From an uncultured Clostridia bacterium (GTDB lineage: Bacteria > Bacillota > Clostridia > Oscillospirales > CAG-272), in NCBI GenBank assembly GCA_946407735.1, contig CAMJPL010000006.1, forward strand, positions 38,701 to 102,700: a stretch of DNA of 64,000 nucleotides, given 5' to 3'. Positions 1-8,367 of this stretch are shown here, piece after piece; position 1 is the stretch's first letter; every line of letters starts with the position of its first letter. The notes beneath the pieces were generated by a model. That model was not told the DNA's origin and ran no database searches. It saw only the letters and a list, made by a program, of their open reading frames with translations. Both the position numbers and the translations under genes were made by a program.

Positions 1-164
1 TCGAGGGAGCGCATGTAGTCGGCGTTGTGTATCAGCTCCTCGAGGAGGAAGAGCCGCTCGCCGGGGAGCCTTTCGGCGGCCGCCTTCTCGGCGAGGGAGG
101 CCGCCCGCCCGACGCCGAAGCAGAAGCCGCTGTGCGGCGCGAGGATGAATTCGGATTCTTTCAT
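1..164 (-). CDS. ispH: 4-hydroxy-3-methylbut-2-enyl diphosphate reductase, N-terminal fragment
   Basis: This is the first 54 codons of a minus-strand gene that runs off the left edge. The translation opens MKESEFILAPHSGFCFGVGR and continues to a LIHN motif, which matches the start of IspH/LytB. The Cys in GFCFGV is the first of three ligands of the iron-sulfur cluster. IspH makes IPP and DMAPP in the last step of the non-mevalonate isoprenoid pathway. No good Shine-Dalgarno precedes the ATG at 164. The other two cluster cysteines lie outside the window, so intactness cannot be judged. Confidence 0.85.
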   Translation of the reverse strand, partial: MKESEFILAPHSGFCFGVGRAASLAEKAAAERLPGERLFLLEELIHNADYMRSL

Positions 165-174
165 TTTATGTATC

Positions 175-245
175 AAAGTTTTTGCCGGAAGGAGGGGGTT
201 CGGGGGAGGGAACCGCCTTTTTCCAAAAAGGCGGTTCCCTCCCCC
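175..245 (+). repeat. Tagged palindromic intergenic repeat, copy A
   Basis: The element begins with an AAAGTTTTTG tag at 175, followed by a G-rich tract (GAGGGGGTTCGGGGG). It ends in a perfect 21-bp inverted repeat (202-222 and 225-245) with a 2-bp centre. It lies between the starts or ends of two minus-strand genes. It lacks a T-run on either side typical of an intrinsic terminator. It belongs to a family seen seven more times in this window. Confidence 0.85.
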
Positions 246-265
246 GATAATAACTATCCCGTCTC

Positions 266-1666
266 TCACCCCGCCGCTTTCGCCTTTTCGCGCCATTTGG
301 CCGCCTTTTTCGGGTCGCGGGGGAAGTAGCGGCCTGTCTCGAACAGCTCGGCGATCGTTTCCATCGCTTCCGAGCTGCCGCCCTTGGCGGCGGCGATGAT
401 GTGCGCGACGCCGTCGTCCTCGGCTCCGTGGTCGAGCATGGCGCAGCCGAGGCGGTAGCGGAAGGCGATGAGCGGCCTTGCCGCCTCGGGATAGATCGAA
501 AGGTCGATCTTCGAGAGGTAATCGTAGCAGGCGCGCAGCTTCTCGAGGAAGGGCAGGCAGATCGAGCGGAGCTTCTCGAGCTCGTATTCGTCGGCGGGAT
601 AGCCGAAGGCTACCGCCGAGCTCATCCATTTCAGCGCCTTTTCGAGGCATCCGCGCTCGTTGTACTGCTTCGACAGCAGATAAGCGCCCTTCGCCGAGCC
701 CATGTGAGCGGCGTAGTAGGCGTATCTGAACGCCTCGGCGGGATTGCCGCCCTCCTTCTCCGAGTATATCCCGGCGAGCTCGGCCATGGCTTCGGCCGAG
801 CCGAAGGCCGCCGCCTTGGAGAGATATTTCACCGCCTTTTCCTTTGACACGGCTATCCCGGACAGCCCGTGTCCGTGGATGAGTCCGAGCATGAGCGATT
901 TGTCCGGCTCGGCGATATCTGGCATGTCGACCAGCGTCTGGACGGCGTCCTCGAGCTCTCCGGCGGCGAGCTGGGCGTAAGCCGCGTCGCGTATCTCGCT
1001 CTCGGGCGGCTCGGGGATCTCGGTGATCTCTATCGGATCGGGTACGACGGACGCCATCGGCGGCTCGGTCGGGAGATCGGGGATCATCACCGACGCCTGT
1101 CTCAGCGGATCGGGGGCGTCGTCGGGGACCGGCTGATCGTCGGCCGGGGTTATGTCGACGGCGCTGTCCTCAAGGCGCTCGCCGTCCCATTCGGCCACTA
1201 TCGCCGCGGCGAGCCTCGCCGCCGGAGCCGGCAGCTGCGCCGCCGCCGCCGAAAGCATGTCCCGCACCGCCGCCGAGTGATCCTTCGATACGCCGATGCC
1301 GTATTCGCGGCAGAGCGACAGCATCAGCGGGGAGTAGATCGGGTCCTCTTTCTTCGCCGCCTCGAACTCGCTGAAGGCGAGATCGGTCTCCCAGTCGGAG
1401 GCGCTGTACAGCATCATCTCGAGACCGTGCACTATCTTGGCCGACGGCGTCGGCAGCCTCATGCGGTCGGCGCCGAGCTTCATAACGTCTCCCGAGCCCT
1501 CCATGCGTGAGAGCTCGCCGCGCGCGGCCTTGTCCCCCGCCGCCGAGCGGACGCAGAGAAGGAGCGCCGTGCAGAGGCTGTCGGCGCGTCCGCTTGTCCC
1601 GCCGGAAAGCGGCGTCAGAGGCGGATCGGTGGAAAAGATGTTGTGTTTTCTTATAGATTCGTTCAT
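266..1666 (-). CDS. Sel1/TPR-repeat protein
   Basis: The 466-residue protein has no signal peptide or membrane segment. From about residue 255 onward it shows alpha-helical repeats of Sel1 type, with motifs such as KAVKYLSKAAAFGSAEAMAEL and a final copy ending DPKKAAKWREKAKAAG. Residues of roughly 190-225 form a Pro/Asp/Glu-rich linker between a helical N-terminal half and the repeat half. Sel1 repeats usually scaffold protein-protein contacts. The partner cannot be told from context. The start at 1666 is the first ATG of the frame; its ribosome-binding site is weak, so a later start is possible. Confidence 0.7.
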   Translation of the reverse strand: MNESIRKHNIFSTDPPLTPLSGGTSGRADSLCTALLLCVRSAAGDKAARGELSRMEGSGDVMKLGADRMRLPTPSAKIVHGLEMMLYSASDWETDLAFSEFEAAKKEDPIYSPLMLSLCREYGIGVSKDHSAAVRDMLSAAAAQLPAPAARLAAAIVAEWDGERLEDSAVDITPADDQPVPDDAPDPLRQASVMIPDLPTEPPMASVVPDPIEITEIPEPPESEIRDAAYAQLAAGELEDAVQTLVDMPDIAEPDKSLMLGLIHGHGLSGIAVSKEKAVKYLSKAAAFGSAEAMAELAGIYSEKEGGNPAEAFRYAYYAAHMGSAKGAYLLSKQYNERGCLEKALKWMSSAVAFGYPADEYELEKLRSICLPFLEKLRACYDYLSKIDLSIYPEAARPLIAFRYRLGCAMLDHGAEDDGVAHIIAAAKGGSSEAMETIAELFETGRYFPRDPKKAAKWREKAKAAG

Positions 1667-1751
1667 TGTCTCAGCTGAGATGCCTGTCCGGCGTCATATA
1701 TCGGATGCGGTCCGCGTTTGCTTATAAACGGCGGTTTGATGTCATGCGGGA

Positions 1752-2576
1752 TCAGAGCTTCCCGATTGTGAAGCTCGCCTCGGTGCAGACATTTCCGTCC
1801 TCGCGCTCGGCGGTGAAGAAGACGGTCTCGGTCGGGACGGCGGAGTCCGACTGAGATGCGGTGTTCATCAGCGAGCCGTTGGAGGCGCGGCGGATGATGA
1901 GATCCTCGCCGTAGGGAGCCTCGCGGTCGTAGGCTATCGTCATCTCGGTGACCGTCCTGCCGTCGAGCGAGCCCTTCGGCATGAAGTCGAGGAACATGTC
2001 GGGGTAATAGGTGTTGTTCATATGCCGGTTGACGTCGATCAGCGACCAGCCGACGTGATAACGCCCGACCGGCTCCATCTCGAGCCCTCTCGGTATGCGC
2101 AGGCGCTTTACCTCGAGCTCGAGCGGATCGGAAAAGCCGAAGCCCATGTCCTCCACCTCGGGGCGGACGAGCTTCTTTGAGCGGACGTCGACCAGCGCCC
2201 AGAAGGACGCCATCTCGGCGATGAGCTCATCGCCGCGGAAGATCTGATCGTAGCGGTCGAGCGAGGTGCTTTTTATCGGCGCGAGCCACGCGTCGACGTC
2301 GATCTCGTCCTGTGAATGGAGCGGCTTGTACATTTTCATCGTCAGCCGGGAGAGGATGAACGCCCTGCCGCGCTTTTCACGCAGCTCCGCCAGCGTCGGC
2401 GGATTGTTCACGTGCTGCAGGAAGTTTGTCTCCTGCATGTATCTCAGCAGGATGGAGGGCCTGACGACGCCGTTGAAGTCTATGTCGTGCTCGGATGCGC
2501 GGTAGCGCTCGCGGTGCTTGTTGCCGCGCGAAAGTATTTCCTCGGGGATGTTGAGGTGAGATGAGAAGTTAAGCAT
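1752..2576 (-). CDS. Acyl-ACP thioesterase family protein
   Basis: The product resembles FatA/FatB-type acyl-acyl-carrier-protein thioesterases, which release fatty acids from ACP. Two hot-dog halves are visible: the first contains DIDFNGVVRPSILLRYMQE and the second contains DVNRHMNNTYYPDM, the family's typical D-x-N-R-H-x-N-N signature. I start the gene at ATG 2576, giving 274 aa. An upstream in-frame ATG at 2657 lies within the -35 box of a strong promoter (2629-2657), so it cannot be transcribed from that promoter. A clear Shine-Dalgarno is missing before 2576. The true substrate is unknown. Confidence 0.75.
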   Translation of the reverse strand: MLNFSSHLNIPEEILSRGNKHRERYRASEHDIDFNGVVRPSILLRYMQETNFLQHVNNPPTLAELREKRGRAFILSRLTMKMYKPLHSQDEIDVDAWLAPIKSTSLDRYDQIFRGDELIAEMASFWALVDVRSKKLVRPEVEDMGFGFSDPLELEVKRLRIPRGLEMEPVGRYHVGWSLIDVNRHMNNTYYPDMFLDFMPKGSLDGRTVTEMTIAYDREAPYGEDLIIRRASNGSLMNTASQSDSAVPTETVFFTAEREDGNVCTEASFTIGKL

Positions 2577-2628
2577 TGAAGGGTCTTTGATTATGCGGTG
2601 TGCCGCGTTGAGGTTTTTGTTTTTATGT

Positions 2629-2657
2629 ATTGTACAATATATCGCCGGATAATTCAA
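2629..2657 (-). promoter_or_regulatory. Promoter of acyl-ACP thioesterase gene
   Basis: On the minus strand TTGAAT (2657-2652) is followed after 17 bp by TACAAT (2634-2629). It decides the thioesterase start in favour of the ATG at 2576. Confidence 0.7.
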
Positions 2658-2683
2658 CCGGAATATTGTTAAAGGATTCGGGC

Positions 2684-2714
2684 GAAAAAATAAAGGCTCC
2701 CCGCCGGGGGAGCC
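2684..2714 (-). terminator. Intrinsic terminator after mgsA
   Basis: A GGCTCCCC/GGGGAGCC hairpin (2695-2714), read on the minus strand, is followed by a T-rich tract. It sits just past the mgsA stop codon. Confidence 0.85.
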
Positions 2715-2723
2715 GTGATGTAT

Positions 2724-3152
2724 TTACTTTGATTTTATCGGTATATATTTGTCAGAATGAGGATTCACGATCTCGCGCCAGTCGAGGTCGCCGCGGTCGA
2801 GAGCTCGGACGAGTATCTCGGCGGTGGCCATGTTGGTGGCGACGGGGACGTTGTGAGCGTCGCACATACGGAGCAGGTTGGCGTCGTCCTCGAGCATGGC
2901 GTCGGGCGCCGTGTCGCGGAAGAAGATCAGCATGTCTATCTCGTCGTAGGCTATACGGGATATCACCTGCTGAGTGCCGCCGTGTTCGCCGGAGAGAAGG
3001 CGCTCGGGCTGAAGACCGGTGGCGGCCCGGATATAGTTTCCAGTCGTGCCGGTCGCGTAAAGATGGTGCTTTGCCAGGATCCCGCAGTAAGCTATGCAGA
3101 ACTGCGCCATGAGCTCTTTTTTGCGATCATCGGCAATAATTGCGATATACAA
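2724..3152 (-). CDS. mgsA: Methylglyoxal synthase
   Basis: MgsA converts dihydroxyacetone phosphate to methylglyoxal and phosphate, a bypass that relieves phosphate-limited or sugar-overloaded glycolysis. The 142-residue protein has the family landmarks: GTTGN for phosphate binding, GEHGGTQQ, FFRDT containing the catalytic Asp region, and CDAHNVPVATN near the C terminus. Its length fits the usual 130-155 aa. The start is TTG at 3152, preceded by an AGGGAT-like ribosome site; no ATG lies close by in frame. It is monocistronic, with its own terminator. Assignment is firm. Confidence 0.93.
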   Translation of the reverse strand: MYIAIIADDRKKELMAQFCIAYCGILAKHHLYATGTTGNYIRAATGLQPERLLSGEHGGTQQVISRIAYDEIDMLIFFRDTAPDAMLEDDANLLRMCDAHNVPVATNMATAEILVRALDRGDLDWREIVNPHSDKYIPIKSK

Positions 3153-3301
3153 AGCTATCCCTGCCCTTCGTTGTCTTACTGTCTCGGCTGAAAAGGAAAA
3201 TATCCATTGATATTATACCAGATATGAGCCGAAATGTCAATAATGAATATATTAATAATTTATTTGTTCGGCGAAAACGCCCCGGATCGGCGTGACTTTT
3301 C

Positions 3302-4021
3302 CTATTCGTCGAGCCTGATCTCGTCCTCCTCCGCGAGACGCGCGGCGGCGGCCTCGCCGGTGATCGTGAGCTCCTTCCTCGCGCCGCAGGAGGCGCATTC
3401 GAGCATGACGCCGCGGTCGGTGAAGTCGTAGACGAGATCCTGATTTTTTCTGTCGGAGCAGAGGCACTTTATCCGTCCTTCGTCGGCGAGCACGGCGAGA
3501 GACACCCTTACGGCCGTCTCGAATCCGGCGTTCTCGCTCTCCCGCCTGAGCGGGGCCGATTCCTCGTCCTCCCATATCTCGTCCGGCTCGTCCTCGTCCC
3601 GCTCGCCGGGATGCATGGCGGTGCGGGCCTCGTCGTCGGAGAAGTCGATGTCGGCCGGGTCGACGCCGATTATGTCGGCGAGGCGCTTCGTCGATTCGCG
3701 GTAGGCTTCGATGACCTTGTCCCGCTCGCCGATTATCAGCGTGTCGGCTCCGGAAAGCCCGCAGCTGAGTATGAAAAGATCGCGCCCGTAGAAAACCTCG
3801 CGGCTGAGCGTGTACATATGGTCGCGCCCGCAGGTGACGCACGGGACGGATATCCTGACGCTGTCCCTGTCCTGCCTGATCGTCATGGAGCTTTGGCCGC
3901 AGGGGCATTTGAGCCGGAACATATCCCCCCTGAGAGAAAAGGCGCCCAACGGGCTGATGACCATCCCGCCGCACTCGGGGCAGCGGTAGCATACTGTTGT
4001 CTGCATTGGTGTGAGTATCAT
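3302..4021 (-). CDS. Multi-zinc-ribbon protein of unknown function
   Basis: I do not recognise the family by name. The 239-residue protein carries several cysteine pairs: CPECG near residue 14, CPCG near 40, CVTCG near 62, a CLCS pair near 186 and CASCG near 212. These suggest two or three zinc ribbons. An acidic linker rich in Asp and Glu (about residues 125-165) separates the N- and C-terminal cysteine clusters. The protein is soluble, with no signal peptide. It is transcribed away from hpf, and its own 3' end abuts a long AT-rich gap. A nucleic-acid- or ribosome-linked role would be guesswork. Confidence 0.65.
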   Translation of the reverse strand: MILTPMQTTVCYRCPECGGMVISPLGAFSLRGDMFRLKCPCGQSSMTIRQDRDSVRISVPCVTCGRDHMYTLSREVFYGRDLFILSCGLSGADTLIIGERDKVIEAYRESTKRLADIIGVDPADIDFSDDEARTAMHPGERDEDEPDEIWEDEESAPLRRESENAGFETAVRVSLAVLADEGRIKCLCSDRKNQDLVYDFTDRGVMLECASCGARKELTITGEAAAARLAEEDEIRLDE

Positions 4022-4251
4022 GATGAGGAAACTCTTTCGGCGTTGTGTTGAAAGACAGATATCATATTATACCACAGGAGACGGGATTTGTCAAACGCGG
4101 CGGTGTGACGGAAATATTTGGAAATGTAAACAAAAATACATGCAGATCATCGCAGGCTCCGGTCCAGGAGCTAATTGTTAAGCGGCGATGATATAATACC
4201 GCAAAATATTTTAAAAAATATAAATATAATATGCAAAATCTCCAATACCCC

Positions 4252-4280
4252 TGTACAACCGCCTCAAAATGTGATATAAT
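4252..4280 (+). promoter_or_regulatory. Promoter of hpf (TGTACA type)
   Basis: TGTACA (4252-4257), a 17-bp spacer and TATAAT (4275-4280) precede hpf. The same unusual -35 and flanking CCCC recur at 36284. The rest of the 4022-4341 gap is AT-rich with no gene seen. Confidence 0.7.
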
Positions 4281-4341
4281 ATAACTGCGGGGGGTGGCGC
4301 TTTCCCCCCTGAACTCATACAAAGAAAGGCGGAATTAAACC

Positions 4342-4881
4342 ATGAAGATCAACATCACCGGACGTCAGATCGAGATAACCGACGACCTTGTCGATCTCTT
4401 CGACAAGAAACTCGCCAAGCTCGACAAGTATTTCAGCGACGCCAGCGCGCGCATCGTACTCAGCTCGTCCCGCGGCCGCGACCGTCTCGAGCTTACCGTG
4501 ACAAGCGAGGGCATGCTGTACCGAAGCGAGATAACGGGCGAAACATTCCGCAGCGATATCGACGTGGCGGTCGACAATATCGACCGTCAGATCCGCAAGA
4601 ACCGCACGCGCCTCCAGAAGCGCATGCGCGACAACGCGGCCAACAAGGCGGCTATGGAGAAATTCGTCTCAGCGGCTCAGCTCACCGCCGAGGCGGAGGA
4701 GCCTGAGGAGATCATCCGCCGCAAGACCTTCTCCAAGAAGCCTATGACCGCCGAGGACGCCATCCTCGAGATGAACCTCCTCGGACATCAGTTCTTCGCC
4801 TTTGTGAACGTCGATACCGGCGCTGTGAATGTGGTCTATCGCCGCAACGACGGCGGCTACGGCCTGCTGATGCCGGAATGA
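4342..4881 (+). CDS. hpf: Ribosome hibernation promoting factor, long form
   Basis: Long HPF binds the 30S subunit and pairs ribosomes into inactive 100S dimers during slow growth. The 179-residue protein has both expected parts. Residues 1-105 form the RaiA-type ribosome-binding domain, opening MKINITGRQIEITDDLVD. Residues of about 122-179 form the C-terminal dimerisation domain, with FFAFVNVDTGAVNVVYRR and GYGLL. A charged linker joins them. The AAAGG ribosome site is well placed. Gram-positive bacteria usually have this long form rather than short HPF plus RMF. The gene is followed by two palindromic repeats rather than a classic terminator. Confidence 0.95.
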   Translation: MKINITGRQIEITDDLVDLFDKKLAKLDKYFSDASARIVLSSSRGRDRLELTVTSEGMLYRSEITGETFRSDIDVAVDNIDRQIRKNRTRLQKRMRDNAANKAAMEKFVSAAQLTAEAEEPEEIIRRKTFSKKPMTAEDAILEMNLLGHQFFAFVNVDTGAVNVVYRRNDGGYGLLMPE

Positions 4882-4904
4882 TATAATATAATAAATCAAT
4901 TATT

Positions 4905-4972
4905 GCGGGGGAGAAGAACCTTTCTGAAGAAAGGTTCTTCTCCCCCGCGCCCCCTCTTTTCCAAAGACTTTT
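4905..4972 (-). repeat. Tagged palindromic intergenic repeat, copy B
   Basis: A perfect 21-bp inverted repeat (4905-4925 and 4928-4948) with a 2-bp centre. The AAAAGTCTTTGG tag lies at 4972-4961, so this copy is oriented on the minus strand. It faces copy C tag-to-tag. Confidence 0.85.
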
Positions 4973-4995
4973 ACTACATTTTTTACATAAAGTGT

Positions 4996-5094
4996 AAAAA
5001 GTCTTGTGGGAAAGGGAGGGAGCAAATAAGTCGCCGCAGGTGACTTATTAAAGGGAGGGGAAACCCACTTCTTCAGAAGTGGGTTTCCCCTCCC
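4996..5094 (+). repeat. Tagged palindromic intergenic repeat, copy C
   Basis: The tag AAAAAGTCTTGTGG starts at 4996. A short AATAAGTC...GACTTATT hairpin (5025-5049) follows. The element closes with a perfect 20-bp inverted repeat (5053-5072 and 5075-5094) and a TC centre. The 4882-5115 gap holds only copies B and C. Confidence 0.8.
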
Positions 5095-5115
5095 CGCATT
5101 AATAATAATATATCG

Positions 5116-6597
5116 TTACTTCGGCTTCGCCATCTTGCTCATCAGGTGCCAGGCGGAGCCGTCCCAGGCGGTCACGAGGCCGCCGCTGCATTCGGAGATC
5201 CAGTCGTACTCGAAGGGCAGGACTATATTGCCCTCGGTGTCGACCATGCATTTTTTGCCGTCCTCGAAGCCGATCACGGCGAGGCCCTCGCAGAAGGGCG
5301 TGACATAGGTGTATATCGGCTGGGCTATCCAGTTGCCGCGGACGTCCATCATGCCGTAGCAGCCGTCCTTTTCGAGGACGAGGATGCCGTAGCTGTAATA
5401 TTTCAGCTCATATCCGGACGGATAGTCGAAGACGGTGCCGTCGGCCGAGATGAGCAGCTCGGCGGTGCCGGCGCTTTCGCCGGTCCGGCGCTCGGTGTAC
5501 GCCTCGGTCACCCGCAGATAGCCGTGATCGAAGTAGAGCGCGCCGCGCTGGCTCTCGTCGTCGGTGAGCGGCCAGATGAACCGGCAGTCCAGATCCTTGC
5601 GCACTCCGGCGCGGTCTGCCTGACCGTTCTCGTATATCACTGTGTGCCCGTTCTTGTCTATCACGCGCAGGATCCTGTCGCTTTCCGCCACGCAGGCCAG
5701 ACCTTCGTCGCCGAAGCTCACGGCGTACTCGTACTGCGCGTCGATGACAGTCTCCCGCATGTCGTCCACATAGCCCCAGAGTATCCTGTCGCCCTCCGGA
5801 TCGTCAGGATCCGGCAGATAGAACTGATACCTGCCGCTCTTGGCGGTGCCGTAATCCGGCGAGGCGTTGAGCTTCAGCGCCGGGGCGAACAGGGGATTGT
5901 AGTCGCTCTTGTACATACGGACGCCGGATGACGCGTCGGTCACAAAGTACAGATCGCCGCCGTAGCGGAAGAGCGGACGCCCGTAGCTGTCGCGGAACCA
6001 GACCGGCTCGGCGCCGTCGAAGGCGGTCAGCCGCACTACGCCTGAGCTGTCCATCAGCGAGAGCGCCGCGCCGTCGTCGTATATCACCCAGCCCATGTAC
6101 GGCTCAAGGGTGTATCTGACGCGCGACTCCGACCTCGTCTCGACCGAGCCGGACGACCAGTCGGTCACCTTCTTCGACGTCGTCCGCCCGGTAAGCGACG
6201 CCTTCGGCTGAGCGATCAGCTTGCGCTCTGTGATTATGTGCGTCGAGCGGTCGTAATCGGTGTCGGTGATGATCCAGCCGTTCGATATCGCCTCGGCGGC
6301 GTCAAGCAGCTCGAACGCCTCGGTCTCGGCGTCCGATTCGCCGCCTCCGACCGCCTCGGGATGCGTGAACTGGCTGAGATTGTCGCCGGGAGCGCGGGGC
6401 GCGGTATAGGCGTCCTGATACGGGGAGACGGTCTCCTCCTCGCCGGAGATCAGCGCCGGGAGCACGTTCATGACCCTTTTGCGGTCGATGAAGGTGAAAT
6501 CGTAGTAGCCCTCGATGTACAGCACCGCCGCCGCCGTGATGACGAGCAGCAGGACGATGAGCAGCACCTTGACAAGGCCTTTCATGAAGGTTTTCAT
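5116..6597 (-). CDS. Membrane-anchored WG-repeat (beta-propeller-like) protein
   Basis: Residues of about 8-28 form one hydrophobic N-terminal segment (LVKVLLIVLLLVITAAAVLY), likely an uncleaved anchor, leaving about 460 residues outside. The C-terminal part contains WG-type repeats, for example DGCYGMMDVRGNWIAQPIYT, DGKKCMVDTEGNIVLPFEYD and an earlier DRILRVIDKNG. These repeats bind peptides or carbohydrates in some bacteria, but the ligand is unknown. The gene is convergent with hpf across the repeat pair. The start at 6597 has no obvious Shine-Dalgarno; a second ATG follows four codons later. Confidence 0.7.
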   Translation of the reverse strand: MKTFMKGLVKVLLIVLLLVITAAAVLYIEGYYDFTFIDRKRVMNVLPALISGEEETVSPYQDAYTAPRAPGDNLSQFTHPEAVGGGESDAETEAFELLDAAEAISNGWIITDTDYDRSTHIITERKLIAQPKASLTGRTTSKKVTDWSSGSVETRSESRVRYTLEPYMGWVIYDDGAALSLMDSSGVVRLTAFDGAEPVWFRDSYGRPLFRYGGDLYFVTDASSGVRMYKSDYNPLFAPALKLNASPDYGTAKSGRYQFYLPDPDDPEGDRILWGYVDDMRETVIDAQYEYAVSFGDEGLACVAESDRILRVIDKNGHTVIYENGQADRAGVRKDLDCRFIWPLTDDESQRGALYFDHGYLRVTEAYTERRTGESAGTAELLISADGTVFDYPSGYELKYYSYGILVLEKDGCYGMMDVRGNWIAQPIYTYVTPFCEGLAVIGFEDGKKCMVDTEGNIVLPFEYDWISECSGGLVTAWDGSAWHLMSKMAKPK

Positions 6598-6656
6598 ATA
6601 ATGAAGAATTTATATTTATATTTTTAAAACACGTCAGCCGGAAAGCTCATCCCCGG

Positions 6657-7097
6657 CTATCTGTCGTATTTCATCCCGGCGAGGATCATGAAGGCGCGGT
6701 AAACCTGCTCGAGCAGTATGACGCGCATCAGCCGGTGGGGAAAGGTCATCGGCGAGAAGGACAGACGCCTCGAGCAGGCCGATTTCACCTTCTCGTCAAG
6801 ACCGTCGGGGCCTCCGATGACGAAATCTATCTCCGATCCGCCTTCCTCGGCGGCGGCGCCGACCATTTTCGCGAAACCCGCCGAGTCGGTCGTTTTTCCT
6901 TCGACGCAGAGGGCTATGCGGCAGGCACGGGCGCCCATGCGGCGGATGAACTCGTCCGGCGGGGCGCTCTCCGGCAGCTCGATGATCTCGACCCGGCAGA
7001 AGCGCCCGAGGCGCTTTATGTACTCGGCGCAGGCGTCGGAGTAGTATCTCTCGCTCGCCTTTATCGATCCGGCGGCTATGATCTTTACCGTGATCAC
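6657..7097 (-). CDS. rlmH: 23S rRNA (pseudouridine-1915-N3)-methyltransferase RlmH
   Basis: RlmH is a SPOUT methyltransferase acting on helix 69 of 23S rRNA. The 146-residue protein shows the SAM-binding knot (DFVIGGPDGL) and the SFSPMTFPHRLMRVILLEQ signature. It starts with GTG at 7097, overlapping the TGA of the upstream gene by four bases, so translation is probably coupled. One oddity: the last residues read KYDR where the family normally ends YHR or YHK, so the usually conserved His is Asp. It is the third gene of the nrdG - membrane protein - rlmH operon. Confidence 0.92.
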   Translation of the reverse strand: MITVKIIAAGSIKASERYYSDACAEYIKRLGRFCRVEIIELPESAPPDEFIRRMGARACRIALCVEGKTTDSAGFAKMVGAAAEEGGSEIDFVIGGPDGLDEKVKSACSRRLSFSPMTFPHRLMRVILLEQVYRAFMILAGMKYDR

Positions 7098-7534
7098 GCC
7101 TTATACTCCCAGCCGAGCAGCGGCTCGATCCAGAACAGCTGCAGAAAGTCGAAGACGAAGGTGAGAAGGACCGGGATCAGGACGAGCGATATCGCCTTGG
7201 CGATCCTTTTGTCGCGCTCGAGCTTATGAAGGAAGCCGTCCTTTTCCTCCTCCGGCATGTTGAGGCTGTCCCTGTCGGGCAGCTTTCCGCCGAGACCGTG
7301 ATTGAACCATAAAAATCCGGCGAGCGAGACGAGCAGCAGCCCGTAATACACCGGGTATATCGCCTTCCACTCGAAATATATCCCGACGCGGAAGACGCCG
7401 AATATGACGGCGAAGCAGGCGGCGAGGATCCCGGCGAGACGCCAGTTTATCTTTTTGAGATTGCTTTTCAGGTCGCGGGACGCCTTGTACTCGTGCGATT
7501 TTACGCGGTAGGTCCGCTTTTTTCCGCCGCTCAT
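7094..7534 (-). CDS. Small integral membrane protein, unknown function
   Basis: The 146-residue protein has a basic N terminus (about 33 residues, rich in Lys and Arg), then two hydrophobic segments near residues 33-50 and 61-76 and a third near 115-133. I do not recognise a family. Its ATG at 7534 lies one base past the nrdG stop, and its stop overlaps the rlmH start, so it sits inside a tight operon. Nothing in the sequence suggests a catalytic function. Confidence 0.65.
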   Translation of the reverse strand: MSGGKKRTYRVKSHEYKASRDLKSNLKKINWRLAGILAACFAVIFGVFRVGIYFEWKAIYPVYYGLLLVSLAGFLWFNHGLGGKLPDRDSLNMPEEEKDGFLHKLERDKRIAKAISLVLIPVLLTFVFDFLQLFWIEPLLGWEYKA

Positions 7535-7535
7535 G

Positions 7536-8141
7536 TCATTCCTTATAAACGGCCCTGCCGGACATGTCGAAGCGCTCGATCTCGAGCGCCGCCTTCGTGT
7601 TCGGATAACCGGTGACGTCGAGCAGGCGCTGGTTGCGGCTGCCGCGGAAAAGGAGCTCGAGGTCGCGCTCGGCGAGTATGAACGGCCCGTCGACGAGATA
7701 ATCGGTCGACGACAGGAGCGCCTTTGTGCCCGGCTCGGTCTCGGCCTTTTTCTGCAGCTGCTCGTAGGTCCAGCCGGAATAAGTCATGACGCTCATGCCG
7801 CGGGACTTTGCGCAGCGCGCGATCTCGGCGAGGGCTTCGCCCCAAAGGAACGGCTCGCCGCCGCTGAACGTGACGCCCTTTATCGACGGGTTTTCGGTTA
7901 TGCTCTTCCAGAGCAGCGACGTGCTCGTCATGAAGCCGCCGCCCATATCCCATGTCTCTGGGTTGTGGCAGCCGGGGCAGTGATGCGGGCATCCCTGCGT
8001 GAATACGACGAATCGGAGCTGCGGCCCGTCGACGATGGATTCCTTTATCACGCCGGAGAGCCGGATCGGCATCTCCCGCGGCGAGAGAGAAGCGCCCGCG
8101 CGCGCCGCATATGGTATTGTTCTTCTGTGCAGTCCGGTCAC
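7536..8141 (-). CDS. nrdG: Anaerobic ribonucleoside-triphosphate reductase activating protein
   Basis: NrdG is a radical-SAM enzyme that places the glycyl radical on anaerobic NTP reductase NrdD. The cluster motif CPHHCPGC (CxxxCxxC) lies near residues 51-58, preceded by RFVVFTQG and followed by the GVTFSGGEPFL SAM-binding segment. I use the GTG at 8141 because GGAGG stands eight bases upstream; an internal ATG at 8072 has a poorly spaced site. nrdD is not adjacent, which is less usual. The protein supports an anaerobic lifestyle. Confidence 0.88.
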   Translation of the reverse strand: MTGLHRRTIPYAARAGASLSPREMPIRLSGVIKESIVDGPQLRFVVFTQGCPHHCPGCHNPETWDMGGGFMTSTSLLWKSITENPSIKGVTFSGGEPFLWGEALAEIARCAKSRGMSVMTYSGWTYEQLQKKAETEPGTKALLSSTDYLVDGPFILAERDLELLFRGSRNQRLLDVTGYPNTKAALEIERFDMSGRAVYKE

Positions 8142-8190
8142 GGGAGCCGCCTCCAGTCATGTTTTTGCCGCCGAAGGCGGTACGGATAAT

Positions 8191-8219
8191 ATTATATCAC
8201 ATTTCCGTGCGGAAATCAA
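8191..8219 (-). promoter_or_regulatory. Promoter of the nrdG operon
   Basis: On the minus strand TTGATT (8219-8214), 17 bp, TATAAT (8196-8191). Confidence 0.75.
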
Positions 8220-8285
8220 TAGACAAGAGGTGAAGGGGAGAAAAACGGCAGGAAAAAACCTCCCGGGGAAGGGAGGGAAGAAGGA

Positions 8286-8323
8286 AAGAAAAAATCCCCC
8301 GCCCGTGTTTCCACGGGCGGGGG
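8286..8323 (-). terminator. Terminator of the left S-layer cassette
   Basis: A GC-rich hairpin (8296-8323) with TTTC/GAAA loop precedes a T-run on the minus strand. Its stem and loop are identical to the terminator of the right cassette (18215-18249). Confidence 0.9.
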
Positions 8324-8367
8324 AGGAGGTGCTTAGATCATGTAAGTCTAGGTAATCTCAGCAGAGA

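Noticed and set aside
4062..4322. 86-codon minus-strand frame upstream of hpf
   Set aside because: It covers the hpf promoter region, is AT-rich, lacks a ribosome site and resembles no protein.
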